From Rotaria socialis (Eukaryota > Rotifera > Eurotatoria > Philodinida > Philodinidae), in NCBI GenBank assembly GCA_905331475.1, contig CAJNYU010004617.1, forward strand, positions 8,036 through 72,035: a DNA stretch of 64,000 bases, in the 5' to 3' direction. Below, piece after piece: positions 1 to 11,234 of the stretch; within the stretch, counting starts at the first letter, position 1, and every line of letters starts with the position of its first letter. A program made the position numbers and the translations under genes. Below the pieces are notes generated by a model. It saw nothing but the letters and a program-made list of their open reading frames with translations. It ran no database searches and was not told the DNA's origin.

Positions 1-897
1 GCAGAAAGTATGCCTGAAAGTCACCGTATTTTGTGGGAGAACACATGGTATCGGTGCAACATGGAGACATTATTCCGGTCGCAAACTTTCCTGATTTTTC
101 TAGTGAGTTCCGACCAACTTGCAATGCCTTTCGGCAAGATGCGCCGGAAATCATTCAAAAAAATTCGGAAAGTTTGCGGTCGGAATACTGCATCTATGTT
201 CCAGCGATATTCTGTGTTCTCCTATAGAATATGGCGACTTTCAGACATCTCTCCTGGTAGTTTCTACGAAACCCGGTTCTTTTTTAGAGAGTGGGTGTGT
301 TTTGCAGTGGATAGTGGTGGAAAACTACTTCCATAATGGAGCATAGCACCCGGCGAATCTTTCATTCAACATTGCGTGGTAAATTATACTGAACCCCAAG
401 TACGAAACCCCTGTTATCAGCTATTAAAATTAAGGCTTTTTACGAAATCCAATTTCTACGAAACCTCAAAGGATTTCGATTTGGTTGCAAAAATCGGAAA
501 CCTTTAGGGTTCGGTATGGTACCTTTTTTTTTCAGTGTAGTTGTCGTTGAAGAGAACATAAACACCCATACAGCCACGCACACGGACTCGGATACCCACA
601 CAAACACACCCCCGCCAACATCCACGTTCCCAAGGAAGAACTAGGTGTGTGTGTGTGAGTTTATGAAAGAAGTTGTGATCTGTACACCCATACCTTCAAC
701 TTTTAAGGTAGTTAACAGAGATGTTCTTGTTGTGCAAATTATTTTAAAATGGTCAAGTCACTCGCCGAGATACTTACAGCTCCAATAGAGGATTGTTTGT
801 GTGACCGAATCATATACAGCTTTATTTGATTTTCGTGGATGTAAGCGAGTGAGGAGATGGAGAGAATGAGTATAGCAATTTTTGCTGCAGTAATCCG
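1..897. other. Gene-free left edge with satellite-like and TG-rich hairpin sequence
   Basis: No convincing gene. Around 370-500 there is a diverged piece of the 'tacgaaatcc / ctcgatttctattgg' sequence that is tandemly repeated at 7420-7825. At about 561-655 a C/A-rich run (CCCACACAAACACACCC) faces a GGTGTGTGTGTGTGAG run, which could fold into a hairpin like the other TGTGGG-type tracts in the window. The open frames here have no recognisable motif. Confidence 0.5.
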
Positions 898-1334
898 AAT
901 TATTATTATTATTATTATTATTATAGACCCGTTTACCGTTTCCAGTGTGGGGTGAGAAACAAAAAAATACTCAAACACATAAAAGAAATTTAAACAATAA
1001 GAAACAAAAAAAATAGTCTTTATATTATCGATGAGTGTTCAGATGATCGCTGCTGAATTAGAAGCCGAGGTATATCCATCAGACTATTACTCTGTGGTGT
1101 ACCAGTTTAAATAATAGTGATCATTGCTCTCCCAGTTCCAATTTCAGTAGGTGTTCCACAATTTGCTGCTTTGTTATCCAATTTTGTTCTTGTTACACCA
1201 GGCTGTTGCTTTAAAGCACGCTTTCACGTGGTTCGTGATACCCTGAGGTTTGAATTGTTTAACACAACCAGGCACTTGTATTGATTATTTCTGTCTGTCT
1301 TTAACAGTTCTGTAACTTTTCGTTGTATCATTCC

Positions 1335-3494
1335 CTATGCTACGGCTCTTTCTTTTACTCTCCTTACCACTGCTCGTTGTTTATATTCAAATACAATTTC
1401 TTTGATATTGTTATGTACTGCCTTAGTTTGTACATTTATGTTAATTGCTTTTCGCCATCTATCTCTATCCTGAGTTAGACTTCTCCAGTTTCTAATTTGA
1501 AGTGCATCGATATCGAGCATGACTTTATCTTCCCACCTTTTCCGTATTCCAATACTATGCGGCCTTTTTTCGTCATGAAAGTATGAAAACATGATCTTTT
1601 TCATTAATGATGCTTCATTATCATCGTATACAGCTCTATTCACATGTCCGAACCATCTCAGTCGATTTCTACGCAGGATGTCTTCGATCGATGGTTGTCC
1701 AGTGATTTCCAGTAGTTTGTCATTTGACATCCTATCACCTAAGTTTACTCCTATGATTGTACGTAAACATCTCGTATACAAACTTGTTATTCTACGCTCT
1801 TGAGTTATTGTAAGCGACCAAACTTCGCTTCCATATAATAAGACTGGAAGTACACATGCTCTGAAAATTCGGAGTCTTGATACTATTGAAACCGATTTTC
1901 TATGCCAAATTGAATATCGTAGCATATTAAATGCTCTAGCAGCTTTTGCTAGGCGGATTTCTAGCTCTGTATCTTGTCGTTGATCTCTGGTAATAGTGCA
2001 TCCCAGATATGTGAAAGAGTCAACTGTTTCAATCTTTTGATTTCGAATGTTTATATCAATATTAGGATGGTCCACTTCTTGTCCTTTCAAAACCTTTCCA
2101 TGTTGATCTTCCTTGAGTTGCTGTAATGTCATAATGCATGTTTTCTTAACGCTCATCGTTAAGCCAAATTGTTGTGTGATTTTTTCAAACGATCTTATAA
2201 ATTTCTGCAGATCATCAGTAGTTTCACACATTGCAGCCAAATCGTCTGCATATAGAAGATCCAAGACATTAAAGTTTTCATACTTTTCACGACTTCCGTG
2301 AAAGAAATCATTACTACCATATGAAAATTTTACATCAGCAACGCTAGCCTCTTCAATAACTTTTCTAATGACAAAATCAAATAGGATATTGAATATCATT
2401 GGAGATGGTATTCCATCTTGCATTACTCCTGTTTCTATGTCGAAACTGTCTGATAGTTCTCCATTAATTTTTACTTTTGCTTTTGAATCCTTATATAGCA
2501 TTCGTAGCAGATTGACCAATTTTTCAAAAATGCCATAGCTTTGACATATTCTCCACAACACTTCACGACTGACTGAGTCGTAAGCCTTTGTAATGTCAAT
2601 GAAGCACATGAACAAAGGTTTATTGAACTCTCTCCTTCTTTCCATAGTCATTTTCAGTGTGAATATTTGATCAATCGTTGATTTGTTCGATCGAAAACTA
2701 GATTGTATTTCTAATAGTCGTTCATCGACCGAATTTTGAATACGGTTGAGAATGATACGTGAGAATATTTTGCCAGTTACACTCAGTAACGAGATACCTC
2801 TGTAATTGTCACATAGCTTTTTGTCTCCTTTGTTCTTATATAGCCTGATTAGAGTGGCTGAACTGCATTCCTTCACCGCCTGCTCATTCTCCCACATATC
2901 GGTGAACATTTCGTGCAGCCATTTTATCACTGGCTCACCACCAGCTTTTAGAATATCAGCTGTCACTTCATCACCTTCTGGAGCTTTTCTTGATTTCATT
3001 TGATTTAACGCTCTTTTCACCTCTTCAAAAGAAGGTTGCGTGTTCTGTCGTTCCAACTCCAATTTTGATGGTATTGTTATTTGAACCTTATTTATTACAT
3101 ATGGATCAACAGTTGAATGAACATTCAACGATTCACAAAAATACTTGCGCCAACGTTCTAATTGATCGGTTGAGTTCACGAGTAATTTGCCATTTTTGTC
3201 TACAATTGGCATGTTTTCCACTCTTTTACTTCCTCTTTTAAGCCGTCTCATGATCGAGAATGCAGTTGCAAGATCGTTACTTTTGATCGACTTCTCTATC
3301 CCCTCACATACTTCGTCCCAATATTCTTCCGGACGATATTCAATCATCGTTTTGGCTAATTTTCGAAGACGCTTGTATTTGTTCCTATACGCAGCTTCTA
3401 AATTTGTGTCACGATGGTTCTGCCATTCCACGAATGCCATTGGCTTTTTATCTATGATTTTGAATATTTCGTCTGTAAGCCATTCTTTTTTTTT
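1335..3494 (-). pseudogene. LINE reverse transcriptase domain
   Basis: One long open frame of about 700 residues (1335-3440) holds a full reverse transcriptase: fingers motif with 'YRGISLLS', palm block with 'ITKAYDSVSREVLW', the 'GVMQDGIPSP' turn and the catalytic YADD box in 'LLYADDLAAMC'. After it comes the thumb/connection region and an RTE-like carboxy tail. Reading continues upstream of the first Met through 'EWLTDEIFKII' as far as a run of nine A (3486-3494). Upstream of that run the homologous reading sits in another frame, so a slip in the homopolymer probably separates RT from endonuclease. The RT frame itself is uninterrupted, which points to fairly recent insertion. Confidence 0.85.
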
Positions 3495-4500
3495 CGGTTT
3501 ACTTTCCTATCAAATATAAAGTGTTCTTCTGCCTTTCCTTTAAGATGTGATACAAACAGTTCATACTTCTCATCCATGCTAACTGTATTCACATTTGCAT
3601 CATCAACCCTTTCACAAAGATCTTTCTGAAATGCTTCTACTAGTTTCTCATCTTTTTATTTTACAACATCAATGCTTGTTTTCTTCTGTAGGTCACACTT
3701 CCTTCTGCTTTTCAAATGAATTTTGATTTTGGTACGCATCAAATGATGGTCCGTTCCTATAGCACCTGAAGCTCTTCTATACATTCGAACGTCTTCAACG
3801 CTCTATCTGAACTTCTTGTTCACTAACGTGTAATCAATCATGTGTCATATTTTGTTGCCTGGATGCATCCAAGAGGTTTGATGAAGTAATTTATGTTGGA
3901 AGAATGTATTTAATACGATGATATTGTTGATCTCACACAAATCAGCGAGTCTCGCTCCATTCTTGTTTTCTACATCGACTGCGAATGGTCCAACACTGTT
4001 TGTTGATGATAGTTGTTGTTGATTTCCACCCACTCTGGCATTTAAATCACCCATGATGATAAGCATATCATTTGTAGACGCGTTGCTTATGGTATCTTGT
4101 AGATCAGAATGAAATTTATCAGCGTCATTTGTCATTTGTTTCGTTGATGGATTAACTGGAGAATAAACGGATAATACTGTAATGTCAATTGGTGTGCACT
4201 TCAATCTAATTTTGATAATTCGCTCACTAACTGCTTCCCATTCAGACCCTGAATCTTTCCATACCTTTGTGGCAATAGGATCAAGACAGATCGCCACGCC
4301 GTGAGCTCTTCTGGTTTTATTATCACTTTGAACACCAGAATAGATCATTGTATAATCATTTACAAATTTCACCCCGGAATCACACATACAAGTTTCACTT
4401 AGAGCAGCTACTTGTATCCGGTATTGTTTCAGTTATTTGATGATTAGTTCTTTCTTTGATTGTTTCACACATGATCGAACATTCCAACCACCGAAATATA
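3495..4500 (-). pseudogene. LINE endonuclease domain, broken by stop and frameshift
   Basis: The frame at 3845-4387 shows the exonuclease-endonuclease-phosphatase fold: 'VLSVYSPVNPS' and 'IIMGDLNARVG' (the conserved DLN of APE-like LINE endonucleases). Further upstream in the same frame lies 'GWNVRSCVKQSKKELIIK', then a TAA stop at 4433-4435, then 'LKQYRIQVAALSET'. The stop interrupts the amino-terminal region that normally carries a metal-binding residue. Downstream, 3495-3844 reads as coding only piecewise. The fragment therefore records a once functional endonuclease that is now broken. Confidence 0.75.
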
Positions 4501-4680
4501 CGTGTTTTTGTGCGTTCGCACATTTCGTTTGTGTCTTTTCGTTAGCAAGACTTGTTTTACGTCCAACTGACAGGTTGCTGCCCTAAAACTCAGACTGTTG
4601 GCTACCGACAGCCCAGGGTCGCCTCCCATCACTGTAAACAGTAGCAGACCGTATGGAAGTTCGAAAATTCCCCCGGCAGG

Positions 4681-5669
4681 CGGGTTCTAATATTAACGTC
4701 AATATCTGTTACAAAATTAGTTAATAAAATTTTCTACAAGGAATTCGTATTTTGTTTAACTTCGCACAACCTGTTATCAACATTTAGATTTTCTTCATAT
4801 CAATAATCAATCACCAGAAATTCTATTTAATGTAATAGAAGATTTTGTTGTTCTGATTTCTACATTTGTTTGATAGATACACATGACACATATTTTCATA
4901 TGTGGCGTGTGCACGAGTCTAAAAAAGAGGAAGACAGCGAAGAAAAGAGAGTGAAAGCTGTCGATCACTGAATATCAAGATATTCTTCTTCGATTAAAAA
5001 TAGATGAATTCATCTTATATCATTCATGTATGAACATATCTTCTTGGCATTCTTTTTTCTATTCTAATCATATTACGACACATGTTCATCATAAGATACA
5101 ACTAAATGAATCTAACAAATTTTTATTCTATTTTGATTGAGAGAAACAAAAGTAGCATAGCTGTTTTCTACATAATAAAGTAAGATGAATGATAATCTCG
5201 AAGATAAAAAGAAGACAATCTTAAGTCAGGACTAAAAACTATTGAAAAATCGAATTCCTTAAGTAATGATGATATAATCCTGAAACAGTTCTCTACGATA
5301 AAGTGTAATTTATTTTATTTTAGTTTGAAAAGATAAATCTGTTTATTAATACAATGTACAAACATTAAAAATAAACTATCATTGAGTTTTTCACGTTGAA
5401 CATTAATCTTTTTTTCCTTTCGATCAAAGCTTATGTTGCTCGATGACAGCGAACAAGAAAGAAGTATTATCACGTGTATCAATAAATACCTATACGCTCA
5501 GAGATGAAAATCAAGTGAAAAGTTTTGCTGTAACATAATTGAAATTCTGAGACACTTCTCTTTGACATGAACGAATTTCTTATTTTAAACACAAACACTA
5601 AAACAAAAACATCTGATTTAGTATTGTTTCTTTTACAGCTATTATACCTATCTTATTGGAATAATTCTA
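4681..5669. other. AT-rich stretch without recognisable features
   Basis: I see no gene, RNA or clear repeat here. The open frame at 5567-5776 runs into the start of the inverted-repeat arm and has no known motif. Confidence 0.5.
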
Positions 5670-5957
5670 TTTTGTGGAACTCACATATATTTTCGAAGAA
5701 AATGGTGAGTGTAAGTTTAAAGCCGAGATTTTTGCGGCTCCCCACCCCCTCCCCTCCCCATTTCAGACATCAATGAGTTTAAAATTGTGCTAATTAGAAG
5801 CTTGACTAATTAGGCTGATATTTCTTCCCTTTTTAATTACAGACTACACGAAAAAGCTATGCTTGCCCATTACAGACCATAGTAACTAGCTTAGGGTACC
5901 ATTACAGACCATAGTAACTAGCTTAGGGTACCATTACAGACCCCAGTAACTAGCTTA
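5670..5957 (+). repeat. Left arm of a large inverted repeat with 32-bp minisatellite
   Basis: The arm starts with TTTTGTGGAACTCACATATA and continues through a pyrimidine-rich stretch (CCCCTCCCC) and a TTAATTACAG segment. It then enters tandem copies of a 32-bp unit (CCATTACAGACCATAGTAAC plus TAGCTTAGGGTA) beginning at 5867: two full and one partial unit. The same sequence occurs in reverse complement at 9484-9840, with only a few substitutions over about 200 bp outside the minisatellite. The arm contains a strong splice-donor-like string (ATGGTGAGTGTAAG) and acceptor-like TTTCAG and ATTACAG strings. Confidence 0.85.
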
Positions 5958-6189
5958 TTCTCATCGGCATCTGAAAACTTCAGTGTAAATTTATAGAACT
6001 CAGTCATGTTCATAAAATGGTCGTTTTCTGATGATGAAATCAGTTGAGAAATTATGAGAAACCAATTACAAATTCAGACTCCTTGACCTCCAAAACTTGC
6101 TATTCGAACTTCTAAGAAATAGGCACTTTCAAAAAACAGCGTTTCTGTAAAATACAATCAAAATAAATTCATGTTTTCTGCAGATGAAA

Positions 6190-6423
6190 CATTTTATCAC
6201 TTAATTTTAAGTGAATTAAGTGTTAACGCGAAACGCTTAATACTTAATATTAACAATTAAGTGTTAAGTTAACACTTAATATTAGAAATTAAGTATTGCG
6301 TTAATACTTAATATTAAGCAATTAAGTGGCTAATGCAAATATTTTTTTTTATTAATACTAAATGTTAAGTAAAATCACTTAATTAAATCTCTTAATTAAC
6401 TCTAATTAACATTAACGGTCCAC
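6190..6423. repeat. TTAA-rich palindromic low-complexity block
   Basis: About 230 bp are built almost entirely from ACTTAAT/ATTAAGT words in both orientations (TTAAGTGTTAAC, TTAACACTTAATATTA and similar), giving many overlapping small palindromes. A short piece of the same sequence recurs near 7837-7866. It directly abuts the truncated 5' side of the transposase fragment that follows. Confidence 0.7.
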
Positions 6424-6787
6424 CCCTATACATGGTCTCAACATCAGAACCAATAATAATGCTGAAGGTAATCTTTTTCTTGTATTTAACTCAGAAATTT
6501 ATTTTCTTATGCGTCATTCAGCATTTCATAGTCGCTTCAATCGTCGGCTACAAATTAACCATCCAAATATATGGTCATTTATTAACCTTCTTCAAGGAGA
6601 AGAAAACCGTTTTCATCATATGTATGTTCAATTCATGGCAGCCTTAGGAACACGATCAAAACAAGCTAAAACGGTTGCTATTCAACTTCGTATAGATAAA
6701 CTTGGAGAAAGATATTATGATGAAGCAATAAATGCTATGGAATATTTAGATGGTTTATCATTTGTAGTTGCTAAACGAAAAAAATAA
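6424..6787 (+). pseudogene. C-terminal fragment of a MULE-type transposase, spliced
   Basis: Two short exons join across a 53-bp GT..AG intron (6468-6520). The upstream part reads 'RTNNNAE', the downstream part 'AFHSRFNRRLQINHPNIWSF', ending '...YLDGLSFVVAKRKK' and TAA. This matches the tail of MULE/FLYWCH-associated transposase-derived proteins, where an RTNN..E..H motif is followed by a helical H.N...F....... segment. The catalytic core is absent: upstream lies the TTAA repeat block. Either a relic or the last exons of a domesticated gene; the truncation favours a relic. Confidence 0.6.
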
Positions 6788-7000
6788 CATTTTAATTTTT
6801 AATTTTTTTCTATATTTTTCTCACTGTTAATATTTCAACTTAATTTTATGCAACAAAACATGCACTATATTATTTACAATTCTCTAAAATATTAACTGAC
6901 AATGTTTCATGTCAAAAATATTTTTTCGACATTTTTCCTCTTCCTTCTTTCGACATTTTTCCTTTCGATATTATGACGGCCAACCTTGGAGAATTGCAAT

Positions 7001-7078
7001 GCCGGGGATGGCGTAGTGGTTCTATGCATGTGATTACTATTAGTCAGACATGTGAAGGTTCGATCCCTTCTCCCGGCA
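7001..7078 (+). tRNA. tRNA-like sequence, degenerate (possible SINE head)
   Basis: A 7-bp acceptor stem (GCCGGGG with TCCCGGC, one G-T pair), an A-box-like TGGCGTAGTGG, and a perfect T arm (GAAGG TTCGATC CCTTC) are present. The anticodon arm is irregular: the best stem, TGATT/AGTCA, closes only a six-base loop, so no anticodon can be assigned. The length of 78 nt without a normal variable arm also argues against a working gene. It may be a tRNA pseudogene or the 5' end of a tRNA-derived SINE. Confidence 0.45.
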
Positions 7079-7419
7079 CAGTGTCTTCGGTGTCAAGATA
7101 TACGGTATCAGAAGAATAAACAAAGGAAGAACAGTACTGCACGCCAATTTCGTTATCACTGCCTCGATTTCGACTTTCGTTCTGTTGTTTACGTTTTCAC
7201 GTTTCTCTTCCTTGTCATCCTTTCTCTGTTTGTTATCGTGTAGTCTTGTCTGTTGACTATTGTTTCCGTAAGCGTCCACAAAAATCACAAAAAATATATA
7301 TAAATGGATGTCACGAATAAATATAGTGCATGAACCAAAAAAGAATGGAGAATTGCAATCTAAGCTGCATTTTCCTCAAAAACCTATTGGTGACTAAGGA
7401 ACTTGTAAAAATAGAGTTT

Positions 7420-7825
7420 TCCGAAAAACACAGAACCGATTGCAATTCTTCATCTCCAACTACCTGTTGGGGGCCGTTTCCAAAAAATCTCGATTTGTAT
7501 TGGTTCACCGCTGACCCATAGGGTTATAGAGAACACGAAGCTCAGGTACGAAATCCCTATCTCCAGTTACTGATACGAAGCCTTTGTACGAGAAACTCGA
7601 TTTCTATTGGTTTTGATCGACTAAAAGGGTTTTGAGAAAAATGGAGCTCAGATTCGAAATCCACATGCCCAATTACCTGTTGAGAGTCATTTTTCGAAAA
7701 TTTGGATTTTTATTAATTCCTGACCGATCAATATAGTTTTGAGAAAAATAGAGTTCAGATTCGAAATCCCCATGTCAAATTACATATGGGAAGCTATTTT
7801 CCGATAATCCTGACTTTTATTTCTC
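7420..7825. repeat. Degenerate tandem satellite, period about 106-110 bp
   Basis: Roughly three and a half diverged copies are visible. Landmarks recur at about 7449, 7559, 7665 and 7771 (ATCTCCAACTACCTGTTG, TCTCCAGTTACTG, GCCCAATTACCTGTTG, GTCAAATTACATATGG), each followed about 40 bp later by TCGATTT.TATTGGTT-like sequence and then by AGCTCAG.TTCGAAATCC. A related single copy lies near 370-500. Confidence 0.6.
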
Positions 7826-8880
7826 ATATTATACACTTTTTCACTTAATTTTAGGTGAATTAAGTGTTGAAGAGGAAATAATAATAATAATAATATTAAA
7901 AACAAATAACGCTCGTTCGTGAGACTCACGGGACCCTCGATTGAATATTTGTCTGTTCGATATTGTCCACTGCTTTACAGTTCTCAGAAAAAACTAGCAT
8001 CCAACGATTAAGAAAGGCTAGGTGTGACACTAAGTATTGATATTGGTCATAATAGCATTAAGAACGATGATATACGTGTTTCTGTGATCTTTTTTGTTAT
8101 AAATTTATCTAGTCGAAGTGCTATCCACACAATAATGTCTAACGGAAATTTAAATGAAAAATACTTTGCCGGCAGTATTCACATATACCGAGAAAATACA
8201 ATATATTCAATCTACAGAAAGAAGCAACAAAGAAAACACATCCACGCCATTTACGTGAAAACACAACATACTCCTTGAAAACTCTAATAAAAGTTAGCGC
8301 AGTAACGGGCACATCAAGCGGCACTATTATTTGCTTGTGTTTGCTGAAAAAATACGGGTTCAGTTAAACTTCTATACTGAAATAAATCAACCCATAGTTT
8401 TTTTTTAACATTTATTTTAATGTGCCATTAAATAGGTTCACATGTTAAAAATATAAGTATGAAGGAGGAGCTTGTATTGTACAGTATAACAGCGATAGAA
8501 CTTTATAATCATAATGAAATAAAAAGAGCGAAAGAAAGAATATTAATAGATGGAGTTTAATTTATACGAAAGGAGTATGGATAAAAGGAAGAAAAAACAT
8601 TTACATGCACGCTTCAACGATCAGTATAACATAGATAAAATATGAAAAAGATAAGAAGTAAATGAGGAAAAGAATAGTACACAATAGTAGTGACATCTGT
8701 GCACGACATATCACCCCAGAGTGGTTTTGAACGGTATGTTGTCGGTGAATAAAAATAGCATATTCGGATTCAGCGTGGTCAGTAACCTCCGTTCCCGTTG
8801 ACATCTCGAGAGGGTACCTCTGATCACAAGCCAAAAACATTTTGACAAAATTCAATGGTAAAGCAACGTACAGAACAGAA
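7826..8880. other. Non-coding spacer between the inverted arms
   Basis: AT-rich, with a short TAA trinucleotide run near 7879-7896 and no convincing coding frame. The spacer continues to 9483 apart from the tRNA-like sequence at 8888-8956. At 9332-9347 the motif TGTGGAACTCACATATA from the arm start appears once more without the rest of the arm. Confidence 0.5.
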
Positions 8881-8887
8881 CAAAAAA

Positions 8888-8956
8888 TATATATCGCACT
8901 GGATTCGAACCAGTATCGCGTTATCGACACTCTCTTAAGCCACTCAGCTATATACG
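8888..8956 (-). tRNA. tRNA-like sequence (Ser/Leu-like D arm), probable pseudogene
   Basis: The minus strand reads TAGCTGAGTGGCTTAAGAGAG, a good D arm and A box of the serine/leucine kind, and ACTGGTTCGAATCCAGT, a perfect T arm and B box. The acceptor strands do not pair well, there is no variable arm, and the anticodon stem leaves a loop of six or eight bases rather than seven. A tRNA pseudogene or SINE-derived piece is likelier than a functional gene. The long minus-strand frame across it (8601-9050) is a shadow of this sequence. Confidence 0.4.
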
Positions 8957-9483
8957 AATTATTCTTATTCTGTTCTGTCTTGCACGTTGTCATTATTTTG
9001 TTATTCAATCCTAATTTCACGGAGCCGATATTCAAATACAATATCATCAACTATCATCATAAGTCAGGATCTTGTAACTCAGCCAGACGTATCTGAATTG
9101 ATCAAGTTTTTTTCAATATGCTCTTGCCTATTTGTATCAAGAAAAATCGAAATAACAATTATGAACAATAAATAAACTTTTATTTTTAATGTTGATTCTT
9201 TTTTCTCTTCTCCAGGATAGAAAAATCTTTTCTAAAAAGGATAAGTTAAGATGAATACATTTTTGACTACGGCGAATACAAATAAAAAAGCTTGTTAGCG
9301 CAGCCCCTTTGGGACTAAAATGTGGAACTCACATATATCCCTTCGGCTTACTAAAATAAATCAAAATAATTCATCTGAAAAATCTACCCTGATTTTCAAA
9401 ACCAATAATTAGATCATTGCCTATTTGCACTTATGTCTGTAATTGAGTATTAATTGTTAGCTCGTATATTTAACAATGGCAGA

Positions 9484-9840
9484 GGCTAGTTACTATGGTT
9501 TGCATTGGTACCCTAAGCTAGTTACTATGGTCTGTAATGGTACCCTAAGCTAGTTACTATGGCCTGTAATGGTACCCTAAGCTAGTTACTATGGTCTGTA
9601 ATGGTACCCTAAGCTAGTTACTATGGTCTGTAATGGGCAAGCATAGGTTTTTCGTGTAGTCTGTAATTAAAAAGGGAAGAAATAGCAGCCTAATTAGTCA
9701 AGCTTCTAATTAGCACAATTTTAAACTCATTGATGTCTGTAATGGGGAGGGGGGTTGGGGAGCCGCAAAAATCTCGCCTTTAAACTTACACTCACCATTT
9801 TCTTCGAAAATATATGTGAGTTCCACAAAAGCAAAGCTAA
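9484..9840 (-). repeat. Right arm of the large inverted repeat with 32-bp minisatellite
   Basis: Reverse complement of the left arm. Four full 32-bp units (9509-9636) plus a diverged partial one lie at the inner side, then the unique part, ending at TTCCACAAAA near 9840. Single-base differences between units (GGTCTG, GGCCTG, GGTTTG) show slow divergence. The arms enclose about 3.5 kb. Just outside the arm the minus strand can be read as a hydrophobic peptide leading into 'FVELTYIFEENGE', so the repeat may contain an old exon with its splice donor. Confidence 0.85.
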
Positions 9841-10069
9841 TTTCGATTATCCCGAGAATAGCTAAATAATACATGAAAATTGAAAAATCTTGAGTTTTTC
9901 TTATGCTGACAGTCAAATTACTCATAATATAAAATAACTAAGTTCATCAAGTTAAACTTTCGATATCCACATAGTGACATAGCATAAAAATAACCACAGC
10001 TGTTCGATTCGAAATAAGAATTGAGGATGATTGAGAATAATGATCAAAAAAGCTTACTCCTTCTTGAGT

Positions 10070-10188
10070 AGTTGTTGTAGTCGTAGTCGTAGTGGTAGTT
10101 ACAGTTGTAGTTGTAGTTGTAGTTGTAGTTGTACTCGTCGTTGTAGTTGTAGTTGTAGTTGTACTCGTCGTTATAGTTGTAGTTGTAC
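10070..10188. repeat. TAGTTG hexanucleotide microsatellite with higher-order unit
   Basis: TTGTAG/TAGTTG repeats, interrupted by TACTCGTCGT. The string TGTAGTTGTAGTTG followed by GTACTCGTCGT occurs twice in tandem, giving a higher-order period of about 30 bp. The Ser/Cys-rich frame across it is a by-product of the repeat. Confidence 0.85.
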
Positions 10189-11234
10189 CTACAACGTTGT
10201 TTCATATTCATTATTATAGAGCATTTGTGTAAAATAATGAATTAGTCTGATTTTTTACATAAAAGGTGATATAGAATTTAGTGTTTCCTAAAATTTGTAG
10301 TAATAACTCAATTTTTTTAATTAACGGATGCTCTATAAAGAATGGCAAACTTTGTTTTCTGTCTTTCGGGGACTTGATCATTGTCTTAAGATCTGATTCT
10401 GAGCTTGTCAGACAGAAAATGTATTTCTCTACAAACTATCTACGTTGTTTTTCATATAGTCTTTTTTATTATCAATGTATGATTTAAAAGATCAACACCT
10501 ATTAAATCATCCATCGGCGCAGCGAAGCATTTATTCTCATGCCGTTGGCTGTAGAATTTAATCCTGAACAGAATGGCGCAAATGCCAGTTTGAGCAGCTG
10601 TAACACTTAGACTGCTTCGAATAAATACAGAATAATCACATGAGTTTGCCAGGAAATGGTTTTTTCGGTGCTTCCACATTTTCCATTTAAAGCTTTTTTC
10701 ACTCAAATATTTATTCTGAAATCCTGAAAAGGACATCAATAGCTAGATAATTTTATTTGGAATATTGTAGAATATTTGACCTTTCACCAGAGTCACTATT
10801 TTTAAATGTCATCTCTTTTTTTGTTTCTTTGCTCGCCCAGATGAATTTTAAATCTTACATTGATATGAAAAAAAAACTAGCTGAAAAGCAAACGTAAAGA
10901 AATGAATTTTCTGCCGGACAAGCTCAGCTTTATGGAACATCCGTTATCAACTTCTAAAATCCTCTCAGCTACAACTGCGCTGTGAACTATCAAGATGATG
11001 AATGTTCGTATTTGTAGAGAAATAGGATGTTTGGTTGAGAATGTGTAAGTGCGCTCTAATTTGAATCCGAAATTCGCTTGTGTTTTCTGTAGTGGATTTG
11101 AATATCGAGATGTGAATTTTGAAACTAATATCTTCGTTCAATTTCAACACGCACATATCGAAACTCTGCCACCACAACAAAAAAGAAACAGACATCGAAA
11201 TATTTCAAGAGTTGTACTAACTAGCTACCGAAAA

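Larger units (their letters stand above)
898..4680 (-). mobile_element. Decayed RTE-like non-LTR retrotransposon (LINE)
   Basis: The minus strand carries an apurinic-type endonuclease (about 3845-4500) followed by a reverse transcriptase (1335-3494), the order expected of an RTE/BovB-type LINE. The RT carboxy end has the 'NRLRWFGHVNR' and 'W..L.QDRDRWR' signatures common in that clade. The 3' boundary is inferred: after the RT stop there is about 410 bp of non-coding sequence ending in an ATT/AAT trinucleotide run at 899-924, and RTE elements often end in short tandem repeats. The 5' boundary near 4680 is approximate; no target-site duplication was identified. The endonuclease has a stop codon and the two parts are out of frame, so this copy should be inactive. 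Confidence 0.75.

Noticed and set aside
10-346. Overlapping plus-strand frames at the left edge
   Set aside because: Three frames overlap in the same stretch, none with a motif or codon pattern of a gene; probably chance.
5867-5957. Direct repeats of 32 bp resembling a CRISPR array
   Set aside because: The units are directly contiguous without spacers and occur in a eukaryotic-looking context; they are a minisatellite.
8601-9050. 149-codon minus-strand frame
   Set aside because: It runs through the tRNA-like sequence ('EWLKRVSITRYWFESS' is translated tRNA) and has no other support.
10031-10219. Ser/Cys-rich short frame
   Set aside because: It is simply a translation of the TAGTTG microsatellite.
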